Shown: positions 35,389 to 44,348 of the stretch, piece after piece | Numbering within the stretch: the stretch's first letter is position 1 | Layout: the number at the start of each line of letters is the position of its first letter | Assembly (NCBI GenBank): GCA_945787335.1 | Contig: CALZHR010000095.1 | Location: 1-62,991, forward strand | Direction: 5' to 3' | Length of the DNA: 62,991 nt | Origin: an uncultured Desulfuromonadales bacterium | GTDB taxonomy: Bacteria > Desulfobacterota > Desulfuromonadia > Desulfuromonadales > Geopsychrobacteraceae | Notes under the pieces: generated by a model | Database searches by the model: none | What the model saw: the letters and a program-made list of their open reading frames with translations, nothing else | Told to the model about the DNA's origin: nothing | Program-made: the position numbers and the translations under genes

Positions 35389-38337
35389 CTAAACCTTACG
35401 CAGCTCCAGAGCCTGCTCCCCAAGCTGCTCATTGGCCTGCTGCAGCGCCGTCTCCCCGGCCAGCACGGCGACCGCGCTCTGCCCGTTTTTCAGGTAGGTC
35501 TCGGCAACCCGGCGCAGGGCGGCGGCATCGACGGCCAGCAGCTGCTGGCGCATGACGTTGCGCATCTCCAGGGTCATCCCCTGGCGCAGGTTGGCGAACT
35601 CCTGGGCCCCGACTCCGGACGGCGAGAGCGGTTTGTCGAGGTCGCTGAACACCGCCAGGATCGCCTCTTTGACCGTTTCGGCCGAAAACTCTCCGGCGCA
35701 GGCCCAGTCGATCGCCTGGTCGTAGACCTCCAGGGTGCGCAGCAGGTGCGGGTCGCGGTAGGAGAGCAGGGAGAAGATCCCGGCCTCGTTGTTGTAGCTC
35801 GCCAGCCCGCCGTAAGCTCCGCCCTTCTCACGGATTTCGCGATGCAGGAACTCGGCCCGCAGCAGCTTCGAGAGCACGGTCAACGCCGCACTGTCGGGGT
35901 GACTGTAGGGCACGGCGCGAAAGGCCCGGGTGACATAGTTGACCGGCACCGACCAGATCCACCCCTGGCGTTTCGCCTGCGGGCTGAAGGCGGGCTCGGC
36001 CGCTGCGCCAGTCTGGCACTCAGGCAAGGCCTCGAGCAGCTCGTCGAGCGCAGTCTGAAAGGCGGGGAAGTTCTGCTTCTCGACGGTCACCGCCGCCTGC
36101 AGCTGCGCGCGGTTGAACAGCTGCGCGGCCAGCTGACGCAAGCTCTCGGCCAGCTCCTGCAGATCCTCTGGCTGCTTGCCCGCCAGCGCCCTGATGTTCG
36201 CTACCTGCGACAGCCCCGACCATTGTTCACGTCGCTGTCCGAGCGGGGTCAGGCAAGCGGCCGCGCTGCGAGCCGCGTAGGTGTGGCCGGACTGCGGAAT
36301 GGAGTTCTCCAACGACACCTTGAGCTGATTCAGTACCGTGTGAATGCGCTGCAGGTCGGAGAAATCGGGGCTCAGCGCGATGTCCTGCAGCAAGCCGAAG
36401 AGCGGCTGGCAGTTGCGTACCAGCGCCTTCCCTTTGATCTCGAAGCTGGCGCTGAAGCCGTCGAGGGATTGCGGATCGTCGAGCAGCGAGGTGCGCGCCG
36501 AGATGCCGCCGGTGACCGCTTCAAGCGCCTGCGCCATCTCCAGGTAGTCGCGACCGCCGGCGCCGACCTGGGTCAGCAGGCTGCTGAAGACCGGCAGCAG
36601 GCCGAGCTGCTCTGCGGTCAGCTCGCCGAGGCCGAAGTTGAGCGCCACTGTGCCGATGCCGTTGGTCGGCTGGTCGAACCAGTAGCTCTGCACCCCGTCA
36701 AACGCCTGTTTTTCCACCGCCACCGGCCGCTCCTGCGGCGGAATGTCGGCAAGCTCCAGAGTCGGCAGGCAGGAGAGATCTTCCGGCTCTTCCTGGGCCT
36801 GTTTCAGCGCCACCGCCTGTTCCACCAGGCGTCGTTTCTTGTCCGCGTCCAGTTGTTGTTGGATCTGCTCCAGCTTGGCACGGACCTCGGCGTCCTGCTG
36901 CGGGCCGAGCTCGCTGTCAGGCTTGAGAAGCAGGCAGACCCGGTGCCGGTTCTCCAGCAGCCGGGTGCGGATCAGGGTCTCAAAGAACGGCCCTTGATCG
37001 AGTTCCTGCTTCAGCCGCGCCAGGTTCTCCTCGAAGTTGAGCGCCGCGAGCGGGTCACCGCCGTGGATCCAGGGACCGAGCAGGCGCATCAGCAGCAACA
37101 GCGAGTAGGGATAGCTGTCGCCGGTCACCTCGCGATTGGAAAATTCCAGCCGGTGGATGGCGCCGTCGATCCGTTCACGGGAGAAACCGTCTTTGGCGAC
37201 CTGCTCCAGGGTGTCGAGCACCAGCTGTTCGATCGCCTGCTGCTGGTCCGGGTCGGTTCCCTGCAGGCCGGCGGCGAAGTAGGTGGTGCGGTTGTCATCG
37301 TGGTAGCCGGCCCCCGGCGCCAGGTTGGCACCGAGTTTGGAATCGAGCAGCGCCTTGTAGAGCGGCGCAGCCGGGTTGCCGAGCAGCAGGGTCGAGAGCA
37401 GCGACATTACCAGCCGCTCGAAGCAGTCGTTGATGTCGTTGGTCAGAAAAGCGACCTGTACCATCGAGCGCTGCTCCTGCGGCTGGTCGGCGTCGAGGGG
37501 GTAGCGCTCGGTGATCTGTTTGGGGGCTGACAGCGGCTGCTCGGGCGGCACCTCGCTGTCGAGCGCGAGATGGTCGAAGTGCTGCAGCACCCGGTCTTCC
37601 ACCGTCGCCAGCAATGCCGGCAGGTCGAGGTTGCCGGAGCTGAAGAACCAGGCGTTGCTCGGGTGGTAGTAGCGGGCGTGGAAATCGCGCAGCTGCTGCC
37701 AGGTCAGCGCGGGGATATCACTCGGTTCGCCGCCGGAGTTGTGGCGGTAGGTGGTGGTCGGGTAGAGGTGCCGCCCCATGCGCCGCGAGAGCAGCGACGA
37801 GGGATCGGACATCGCGCCCTTCATCTCGTTGTAGACCACCCCCTTGTATTCGAGCGGCGACTGCGGGTTGTCCAGCTCGCTGAACTCGAGGCGGTGCCCT
37901 TCTTGCGTGAAGTCGCGTTCGGTGATGAGCGGAATGAAGGCCGCGTCGAGATATATCTCGAGCAGGTTCTGGATATCCGTGCGGTTCATGCTGGAGAAGG
38001 GGTAGAGGGTCCAGTCGCTGGCAGTCATCGCGTTCATGAAGCTGTTCAGGCTGCGCTTGAGCATCGAGAAGAAGGGATCGCGCACCGGGAAGCGTTTGGA
38101 CCCGCAAAGCACCGTGTGTTCGAGAATATGCGCCACCCCGGTCGAGTCGTCCGGCGGGGTGCGGAAGCCGACCGAGAACAGGTGATTGTCGTCATCCCGC
38201 TCCAGGTGCATGAACCTGGCGCCGGTCTGCTGGTGCTGCAGGCGGATCATGCTGGCATTGATGCTGGAAAGCGGATCGATCCGCTCAACGACAAAGCCGG
38301 ACAACTGCTGTCCGGGAGTCAAGTTCTGACTGCTCAT
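35389..38337 (-). CDS. M16C family zinc peptidase (presequence protease-like)
   Basis: A 982-residue PreP-like peptidase. The inverted zinc motif HILEHTVLCGS (HxxEH) lies near residue 65, with a distal Glu region EYKGVVYNEMKGAMSDP. Two halves of M16 fold are joined by a coiled segment (QDAEVRAKLEQIQQQLDADKKR, about 480-520). The last third has RAEFLHREIREKGGAYGG. It degrades peptides in a closed chamber. No signal peptide, so cytoplasmic. ATG 38337 has AGGA at good spacing; upstream ATG 38352 has none. Confidence 0.9.
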   Translation of the reverse strand: MSSQNLTPGQQLSGFVVERIDPLSSINASMIRLQHQQTGARFMHLERDDDNHLFSVGFRTPPDDSTGVAHILEHTVLCGSKRFPVRDPFFSMLKRSLNSFMNAMTASDWTLYPFSSMNRTDIQNLLEIYLDAAFIPLITERDFTQEGHRLEFSELDNPQSPLEYKGVVYNEMKGAMSDPSSLLSRRMGRHLYPTTTYRHNSGGEPSDIPALTWQQLRDFHARYYHPSNAWFFSSGNLDLPALLATVEDRVLQHFDHLALDSEVPPEQPLSAPKQITERYPLDADQPQEQRSMVQVAFLTNDINDCFERLVMSLLSTLLLGNPAAPLYKALLDSKLGANLAPGAGYHDDNRTTYFAAGLQGTDPDQQQAIEQLVLDTLEQVAKDGFSRERIDGAIHRLEFSNREVTGDSYPYSLLLLMRLLGPWIHGGDPLAALNFEENLARLKQELDQGPFFETLIRTRLLENRHRVCLLLKPDSELGPQQDAEVRAKLEQIQQQLDADKKRRLVEQAVALKQAQEEPEDLSCLPTLELADIPPQERPVAVEKQAFDGVQSYWFDQPTNGIGTVALNFGLGELTAEQLGLLPVFSSLLTQVGAGGRDYLEMAQALEAVTGGISARTSLLDDPQSLDGFSASFEIKGKALVRNCQPLFGLLQDIALSPDFSDLQRIHTVLNQLKVSLENSIPQSGHTYAARSAAACLTPLGQRREQWSGLSQVANIRALAGKQPEDLQELAESLRQLAAQLFNRAQLQAAVTVEKQNFPAFQTALDELLEALPECQTGAAAEPAFSPQAKRQGWIWSVPVNYVTRAFRAVPYSHPDSAALTVLSKLLRAEFLHREIREKGGAYGGLASYNNEAGIFSLLSYRDPHLLRTLEVYDQAIDWACAGEFSAETVKEAILAVFSDLDKPLSPSGVGAQEFANLRQGMTLEMRNVMRQQLLAVDAAALRRVAETYLKNGQSAVAVLAGETALQQANEQLGEQALELRKV

Positions 38338-38536
38338 AGGGGATCCTGACATGAAAAGAGGAGTAATCCGATAACTAATCCATAAACAGATGATAACCAA
38401 CCGGGGGGAAGTTCGCCAGCCAGCCGGGAAAAGATTTTCCAGCGGGCAGCGGCTGGCGACAGCTGCCGAGCGGGAAGATAAACGATTCGCAGCAGAACCG
38501 CAACGTTCAAGCTTTCGAATTCACAGTGTGGATGGA

Positions 38537-41164
38537 TTAAAGGCTACAGCGAACTTTCATCAGCTCCTGATATATCAGGCTGATTGCCGCAAACAGAACT
38601 CCGGCGCAGAACAGGCTTGCCAGTTCTCGCCAGCCCAGCGGCACGATCTTGAACACCGCCGCCAGCGGCGTGTAGAGCAGCAGCGCCTGCAGAACGATCG
38701 ACAGCCCGGCCGCCCCCCAGACCCACTTATTGGAAAACAGCGGCACCTGGTAACTGCTGCGGATGACGAAAATCAGGATCACTTCGTAGAGGACGACGAA
38801 GTTGAAGACCATGGTCTGGGCCAGCGGCAGCGGTTCGGGCAAAGGCGAGCGGCCGCCGAAAAAAGCAAACAGGGTCAGGGCGATTGCCGTGCCGACGGTG
38901 CCCAACACCCCGAGCAGGGCCAACTTGGGGCCGGGTAGAATCCCCTCGTTACGCGGCTTCGGCTGGCGCTGCATGATGTCGCTGCCATAGGGGTCGACGC
39001 TGTAGGCCAGCGCCGGCGCGCCGTCGGTGACCATGTTGATCCAGAGCAGCAGAATGGCGGTGAGCGGCAGATTCATACCGAACAGGGCGGCGAGGAAGAT
39101 GATCAGCACCTCGCCGAGGTTGCCGGAGAGCAGCAGCATGATCGACTTCTGGATGTTGTCGTAGATGCCGCGTCCCTCTTCGATGGCGTTGACGATGTGG
39201 CTGAAGCTGTCATCGAGCAGCACGAAATCGGCAGCCTCCTTGGCCACCTCGGTGCCGCTGCCGACCGCCACGCCGATATTCGCCTTCTTCAGCGCTGGCG
39301 CGTCGTTAACCCCGTCGCCGGTCATCGCCACGGTTTTGCCCAGCTGCTGCAGCGCCTCGACGATCCGCGGCTTGTGCTCGGGCGCGACCCGGGAGAAGAT
39401 GTTGCCCCCTTCTTCCAGCGCCCGGCACAGCTGACCGGTGTCCATTTCTTCCAGATCGGCACCGCTGAGCGCCGTCCCCTCGATGCCGATCTCCTTGCCG
39501 ATCGCTATGGCGGTCGCCCCATAATCGCCGGTAATCATGATCACCCGGATCCCCGCCTGCCTGGTTTTTTCTAGCGCTGCGATCACATCCGGCCGCGGCG
39601 GATCGATCATCGCCTGCAGGCCGAGAAAGCAAAGCTGCTGCTCATCCACCTCCTTTCCAATCGCGCTGACTTTGCGGGCAAAGCCGAGCACCCGCAGCGC
39701 CTGGGAGGCGTAGTGGGCGTTCTGTTGTTCGATCTGCTGTCTCAGCTCGGTGGTCAGCGGCTGCTCTTCACCAGCGACCAGCAGCGTCGCACAGCAGGCC
39801 AGCAGCTGGTCCGGCGCCCCCTTGCTGTAGAGGATCTCCTGCTCACCGCCGGCAACCAGCACGCTCATCAGCTTGCGCTGCGAATCAAAGGGCAGCTCCG
39901 CCCGCCGCGGCAGCGCTCCGGTCAATCCCAGCTTCGCAGCGCTGACCAGCAGCGCCGCCTCGGTCGGGTCGCCGGTCACCCGCCACTCCCCATCCTCCTG
40001 GTAGAGCGACGCGTTGTTGCAGTGCAGACCGCAGGCGAACAACTCTTCGAGCACCGGCCCGCGCACCTCGCCTTCCGGTGCATAACCGCTGCCGGTCAGG
40101 CTCACCTCCCCCGCCGCGCTCCAGGCGTACTTGACGGTCATCTGGTTCCTGGTCAGGGTGCCGGTCTTGTCGGTGCAGATCACGTCGCAGCTGCCGAGGG
40201 TTTCCACCGAGGAGAGATTGCGCACCAGCGACTTTTTCTCCAGCAACCGCTTGACGCCGATGGAGAGGGCGATGGTCACCACCGCCGGCAGCGCGGTCGG
40301 CACCGCCGCCACCGCCAGGCTGATGGCGACAAACGCCAGGGCCAGAAAGCTCTGCGGCGAAAGGCTGCCGGCAGAAACCTCCTTGAAAAAAAACAGCGCG
40401 AATACCACCAGGCAGATACCGATGATCGCGATGCTCAACTTTTTGCCGAACTGATTGAGGCGTCGCTGCAGCGGTGTCAGCTCCTCCTCCGCCTCCTTGA
40501 CCAGTTCGGTGATCTTGCCCAGCTCGGTGCTCATGCCGGTGGCGACCACCAGCGCCCGGGCGTTGCCGGTTGCAATGACGGTGGCGGAAAAGAGCATATT
40601 ACGCCGATCCCCGAGCGGCACTTCAGCGTCGATCGGCTGATTGTGCTTCTCGACCGGAACGCTCTCGCCGGTCAGCGCCGCCTCTTCGACGTTGAGCTGC
40701 ACAACCTCGATGATCCGCGCATCGGCCGGCACCTTGTCTCCCGCCTCCAGCTGCACGACATCCCCCGGCACCAGCTCACGGGCGGCGACCACCCTCTTAT
40801 GCCCGTCGCGCAGCACGGTCGCCTGCATGGTGCTGATCTTCTTCAGCGCTTCCAGCGACTTGTGAGCACTCAGCTCCTGGCAGAAGCCGATGATTGCGTT
40901 GGTCAAAAGAATGGCAAGGATGATGAGGGAGTCGACGTATTCGCCGATCAACAGCGAGAAGGCGACGGCGAACAGCAGGATGTAGATGATGAAGCTCTTG
41001 AACTGGCTGAGAAAGATCAGCAACGGGTTGATGTGAACACGTGTCTGCAGCTCGTTATAGCCGTGGAGTTGGAGCCGCCGTTCGACCTCCTCGGAGGTCA
41101 GCCCAGATGGCGAGGTCTCCAGCTGGCGATAGATATCGTTTATTGAGCTGCGATAAAATTCCAT
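38537..41164 (-). CDS. Cation-transporting P-type ATPase with altered M4 motif
   Basis: An 875-residue P2-type pump. It has an N-terminal cation ATPase domain (MEFYRSSINDIYRQLE), TGES, the phosphorylation motif DKTGTLT (Asp332), TGDGVNDAPALKKA and about ten membrane helices. M5 (GNLGE, Asn682/Glu685) and M6 (WINMVTDG, Asn710/Thr713/Asp714) keep the Ca2+-ligand residues of SERCA-type pumps, but M4 reads PTALP (289-293) instead of PEGLP, losing the site-II glutamate. Ion is therefore uncertain (Ca2+ or other). Confidence 0.9.
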   Translation of the reverse strand: MEFYRSSINDIYRQLETSPSGLTSEEVERRLQLHGYNELQTRVHINPLLIFLSQFKSFIIYILLFAVAFSLLIGEYVDSLIILAILLTNAIIGFCQELSAHKSLEALKKISTMQATVLRDGHKRVVAARELVPGDVVQLEAGDKVPADARIIEVVQLNVEEAALTGESVPVEKHNQPIDAEVPLGDRRNMLFSATVIATGNARALVVATGMSTELGKITELVKEAEEELTPLQRRLNQFGKKLSIAIIGICLVVFALFFFKEVSAGSLSPQSFLALAFVAISLAVAAVPTALPAVVTIALSIGVKRLLEKKSLVRNLSSVETLGSCDVICTDKTGTLTRNQMTVKYAWSAAGEVSLTGSGYAPEGEVRGPVLEELFACGLHCNNASLYQEDGEWRVTGDPTEAALLVSAAKLGLTGALPRRAELPFDSQRKLMSVLVAGGEQEILYSKGAPDQLLACCATLLVAGEEQPLTTELRQQIEQQNAHYASQALRVLGFARKVSAIGKEVDEQQLCFLGLQAMIDPPRPDVIAALEKTRQAGIRVIMITGDYGATAIAIGKEIGIEGTALSGADLEEMDTGQLCRALEEGGNIFSRVAPEHKPRIVEALQQLGKTVAMTGDGVNDAPALKKANIGVAVGSGTEVAKEAADFVLLDDSFSHIVNAIEEGRGIYDNIQKSIMLLLSGNLGEVLIIFLAALFGMNLPLTAILLLWINMVTDGAPALAYSVDPYGSDIMQRQPKPRNEGILPGPKLALLGVLGTVGTAIALTLFAFFGGRSPLPEPLPLAQTMVFNFVVLYEVILIFVIRSSYQVPLFSNKWVWGAAGLSIVLQALLLYTPLAAVFKIVPLGWRELASLFCAGVLFAAISLIYQELMKVRCSL

Positions 41165-41321
41165 GGCCGCCTCACCTGACAGACAACAGCAACAGATCAG
41201 CAAACAACTGTCTGAAGTTTATCAGATTGGCGGGGTTTTGATGGCCGGCGCAGCCTGGGTATTTTCAGCCTCTGCGCAGGCTCGGCAAAGCGGGGCGACA
41301 CCCTGAGTATCTTCGCCAGGC

Positions 41322-42008
41322 TCAACGCCGCCCCTGCCCGAACAGGATCGCCCTGGCCTTGTCATCCAGCGGCGCCTCGCTGTCGATTTCGGCCGCGCGA
41401 GCATAGGCCCTCACCACTGCCGACCGGCTGCGGACTTTTTCGAACCAGTCCTTCAGATTGGGGAATTCGTCGAGATCAATCCCCTGTTTCTCATGCGGCA
41501 CAATCCAGGGATAGACCGCCATGTCGGCAATGGAATACTGATCGACGAGATACGCCCGCCCGGCCAGGCGCGTGTCGAGGACTCCATAGAGCCGTTCAGT
41601 CTCTTTCTGATAACGCTCAATGGCGTACGGCACTTTCTCCGGGGCATACTGACTGAAATGGTGGTTCTGACCGAGCATCGGCCCCAGCCCGGCGACCTGC
41701 CAGAACAGCCATTCGAGCACCTGGGTGCGGTGATAGATATCGGTCGGCAGGAATTCTTCGGCTTTGTCAGCCAGGTAGAGCAGGATAGCCCCTGATTCGA
41801 AAACCGACACCGGCCCGGCGCTCCCTTCCGGTTCGTGGTCGACAATCGCCGGAATCTTGTTATTCGGCGAAATATCGAGAAAACTTTCCGCAAACTGCTC
41901 ACCGGCCGAGATATTCACGGGAATGAGCGTATAGGGGAGATCAGCCTCTTCGAGAAAGACGGTGATTTTATGGCCGTTTGGCGTTGGCCAGTAATAGAGA
42001 TCGATCAT
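41322..42008 (-). CDS. Glutathione S-transferase family protein (YfcG/nu-class-like)
   Basis: A 228-residue protein. The thioredoxin-like N-terminal domain starts MIDLYYWPTPNGHKITVFLEE and contains the cis-Pro/ESGAILLYLA glutathione site. The helical C-terminal domain includes WQVAGLGPMLGQNHHF and DQYSIADMAVYPWI. The TPNG..K opening and GPMLGQ motif are typical of YfcG/YghU disulfide-bond oxidoreductases. It has a strong AGGAGG site. The gene stands alone. Confidence 0.88.
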   Translation of the reverse strand: MIDLYYWPTPNGHKITVFLEEADLPYTLIPVNISAGEQFAESFLDISPNNKIPAIVDHEPEGSAGPVSVFESGAILLYLADKAEEFLPTDIYHRTQVLEWLFWQVAGLGPMLGQNHHFSQYAPEKVPYAIERYQKETERLYGVLDTRLAGRAYLVDQYSIADMAVYPWIVPHEKQGIDLDEFPNLKDWFEKVRSRSAVVRAYARAAEIDSEAPLDDKARAILFGQGRR

Positions 42009-42170
42009 GACCCAGCCTCCTTTCGCAACGCGTTGTCCTTTTATTTTAACAGAGCGGAAGCGCTACGCTGTCAGCAACGCTTGAGCAGAAGCGAAGCCGC
42101 TAAATAAAATTATGATATTCCTGATAATCCTCCGGTTGTCTCTTGGGCTGCTTGAGATTGAATCATTTTC

Positions 42171-42180
42171 GGGGGGGGGG
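42171..42180. repeat. G10 homopolymer in a gene-free gap
   Basis: Ten consecutive G lie in the 266-base gap between the end of the dCache-GGDEF gene (42275) and the start of the GST gene (42008). On the minus strand it is a C-run about 160 bases upstream of the GST start. Long G tracts can change length by slippage; the count may also be a sequencing error. Nothing else was recognised in the gap. Confidence 0.7.
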
Positions 42181-42274
42181 AAGGTGATGATGTTCGAGGG
42201 ACAATAAATCGACCTTTCTGAATACCTGTCCTGTTAAATCATGGAGAGTTTGCCGAATGCCTGGAATAATCAAA

Positions 42275-43990
42275 TCAGCTGTTACTTCCTTTTTTCAGTG
42301 CAGCCTTATGACTATACATATTGCGATCCGCCACAATCAGCAGCTCCTTGGCACTGTCGGCATCGTCCGGGAAATGGGCGACGCCGATAGCGCCACCCAG
42401 GCAGGTGGTTGTCGGACCGGTGGCCTGCAAGGGTGCTGAGAGCGCTTTTTCGATGTTTTTCCTGATCGGCGCCAGATCTTCGTTGGAGTGGACATCTTCG
42501 AGGATCACAACAAACTCATCGCCGGCATAGCGGGTGACCAGATCATTCTGGCGAACATGGGTCCGCAGCCGCAATGCCAGCTCGATCAGGGCCTGATCGC
42601 CGACATCGTGGCCGAACTGGTCGTTGATCAGCTTGAAATCGTTGATGTCGATAAACATGATTGCAAAGGGTTGGCCGATCTTTGAGTACTTCAGGATGGC
42701 GGCGTTGAGGTTCTGTTCAAAAGCATAACGATTCGGCAAACTGGTCAGGTGATCGGTCTGCAGGCGGGACTGCATGGCTTGAAAGCTCTTGGCGAGGGTG
42801 CCGATTTCGTCATTACGGCGGATGTTGACCGGCTTCTCCATGGAACCGCTGCCGACCTGGTTTACCGCCCTTGACAGCTGTTTCAGATCGGCTGTCACCC
42901 AGTGGAGAATCCACAGGCCGATTAAAACAACACTGATCGTCGCGATGACGCCAAGGACGACGGTCCGCTTGACATTGTCACTGATGCCACCCGTGAAGTC
43001 GCGATCCGGCAGGGCGACGACGTTGATCCATTGCAATCCGGCGCGGTCCTGAAACATGGCATAGGCCACGTGAATTTTCTCGCCGAGGCTGTCAGTGAAG
43101 ACAAATGTCCTGGTCGCATTGCTTTCCAGGGAGTGCGACAGGTCGGGTTGGATTTTTCGATAAATCTCCGTCAGCAGCGGGTGGCCGCTGTCGGCAGCGT
43201 TGATCCGTACATTATTGCCGTCTGCAGCCTGCTTGACGTTAGGGCTGCTGGAGGAGGCGATCAACTGCCCGTCCGGTTCGATAATAAAGGCCAGCCCGTT
43301 CGGTGAGATATCCAGGTTGCCGATAAAATCGTTCAGAGCATGCAGCGGCATATCGGTTGCCACTACGCCCCGCAGTTCAGCTTTTGCCCCCAACACTCGC
43401 CGGGCTCGGGTGGCGACGAGATCCTGTGTTCCAAAGTCGATGTAGACTGAAGTCCAGATATCCTGGCTGCTGGATTGGGCCGCCTGAAACCAGGGACGCT
43501 GGCGGGGATCGAACAGTTTTGCTTCGGTTGAATCAAATTGCGGTATGCCGTTGATCCCGTCGATCCGGAAGCGCTTTCGATGTTCCTCGGCGATGTATTT
43601 AAGACGCAGCTCCCCCTTCTGATCGGAATGACGATAGAGGCCGATCGCCTGCCCCTCGAGATTGCCGTAATAGACATAGTTGTTCGGGTCCATATGCAGC
43701 GATGTGGCGATCCAGAAGCGCGTGCGGATATCGTCAAAATCCGCTTCAATCGAATTTGGCGCGAGCATGCCGTTGGGAAAGGCCGCTTCGAGGGTCGCGA
43801 CCGAACCGACCACATGCCGATCAACGGCCTGACCGATACGGCTGACGGTCTCTTCCAGCAGGTGTTCTGATACGGTCAGCACAGCTTGACTGCCGGCCTG
43901 GTAAGACAGGGCTCCAAGGGCCACGGCGAGAATGATCACCAGGGCAACATACGGAAAAATCAGGACCGTGCGTAAGGAGGGGCTCTGCAT
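42275..43990 (-). CDS. Diguanylate cyclase with periplasmic Cache-like sensor and HAMP
   Basis: A 571-residue protein starting at ATG 43990 behind AGGAGG. One helix (about residues 10-35), a double-Cache-like periplasmic domain (YYGNLEGQAIGLYR, FDPRQRPWFQAA, TSVYIDF, GVVATDMPL, about 40-310), a second helix (about 320-345), HAMP (NIRRNDEIGTLAKSF) and GGDEF. The active-site loop reads AGDEF in RYAGDEF, still catalytic in known enzymes. The I-site RQND is present, and GHDVGDQ keeps the canonical Asp. Cache domains sense small organic acids or amino acids. Confidence 0.9.
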   Translation of the reverse strand: MQSPSLRTVLIFPYVALVIILAVALGALSYQAGSQAVLTVSEHLLEETVSRIGQAVDRHVVGSVATLEAAFPNGMLAPNSIEADFDDIRTRFWIATSLHMDPNNYVYYGNLEGQAIGLYRHSDQKGELRLKYIAEEHRKRFRIDGINGIPQFDSTEAKLFDPRQRPWFQAAQSSSQDIWTSVYIDFGTQDLVATRARRVLGAKAELRGVVATDMPLHALNDFIGNLDISPNGLAFIIEPDGQLIASSSSPNVKQAADGNNVRINAADSGHPLLTEIYRKIQPDLSHSLESNATRTFVFTDSLGEKIHVAYAMFQDRAGLQWINVVALPDRDFTGGISDNVKRTVVLGVIATISVVLIGLWILHWVTADLKQLSRAVNQVGSGSMEKPVNIRRNDEIGTLAKSFQAMQSRLQTDHLTSLPNRYAFEQNLNAAILKYSKIGQPFAIMFIDINDFKLINDQFGHDVGDQALIELALRLRTHVRQNDLVTRYAGDEFVVILEDVHSNEDLAPIRKNIEKALSAPLQATGPTTTCLGGAIGVAHFPDDADSAKELLIVADRNMYSHKAALKKGSNS

Positions 43991-44182
43991 ATTTGACCTC
44001 CTGGCAATAAACTGCAAAGGCTCTTATCGATCAAGAGCAAGCAGGATTGAACACCAGACACAAACCGCCAGTATCGGCAACCGACTATTTATCCAGGGAC
44101 AACGATCAATAAATTGGGAACCTGGGCACGGCTCTACTGTTCGACTTTTTTCCCCGGCAACAAGATCATCTCTGTTCTACCA

Positions 44183-44188
44183 TATAAT
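44183..44188 (+). promoter_or_regulatory. Possible -10 element upstream of the YbiT-like gene
   Basis: A perfect TATAAT lies in the 331-base gene-free gap 44018-44348. No good -35 or extended -10 was found. The only other signal in this gap is the leader hairpin at 44296. A 40-codon open frame starts at ATG 44210 and ends at 44333, spanning the hairpin; whether it is translated is unknown. Confidence 0.3.
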
Positions 44189-44295
44189 GAGGGGGTTGTT
44201 TCGACAAGCAATGATTCCCCCTGAGAAAGCCGCTCAGACTGGAAAAACCGATTGCCCCCGCCTCCCCAACAATGCTACAACCTCCACGCACCTAC

Positions 44296-44330
44296 AACCG
44301 CAGGGCACGCCTTGCGGTTTTTCTTTATTT
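44296..44330 (+). terminator. Leader terminator/attenuator ahead of the ABC-F gene
   Basis: AACCGCA (44296-44302) pairs with TGCGGTT (44313-44319), extended by a G-T and two G-C pairs around a CACG loop, and runs into TTTTTCTTTATTTT. It ends only about 20 bases before the start codon at 44349, so it must be read through for expression. That is the layout of an attenuator. Confidence 0.65.
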
Positions 44331-44348
44331 TAAAGGACCTTACCAAAC

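Noticed and set aside
35344-37530. Plus-strand 728-codon open frame opposite the M16C peptidase
   Set aside because: Despite its length it is antisense to a complete zinc peptidase; the sequence is Gln/Arg/Leu-rich with no domain. Long antisense frames are expected at this GC content.
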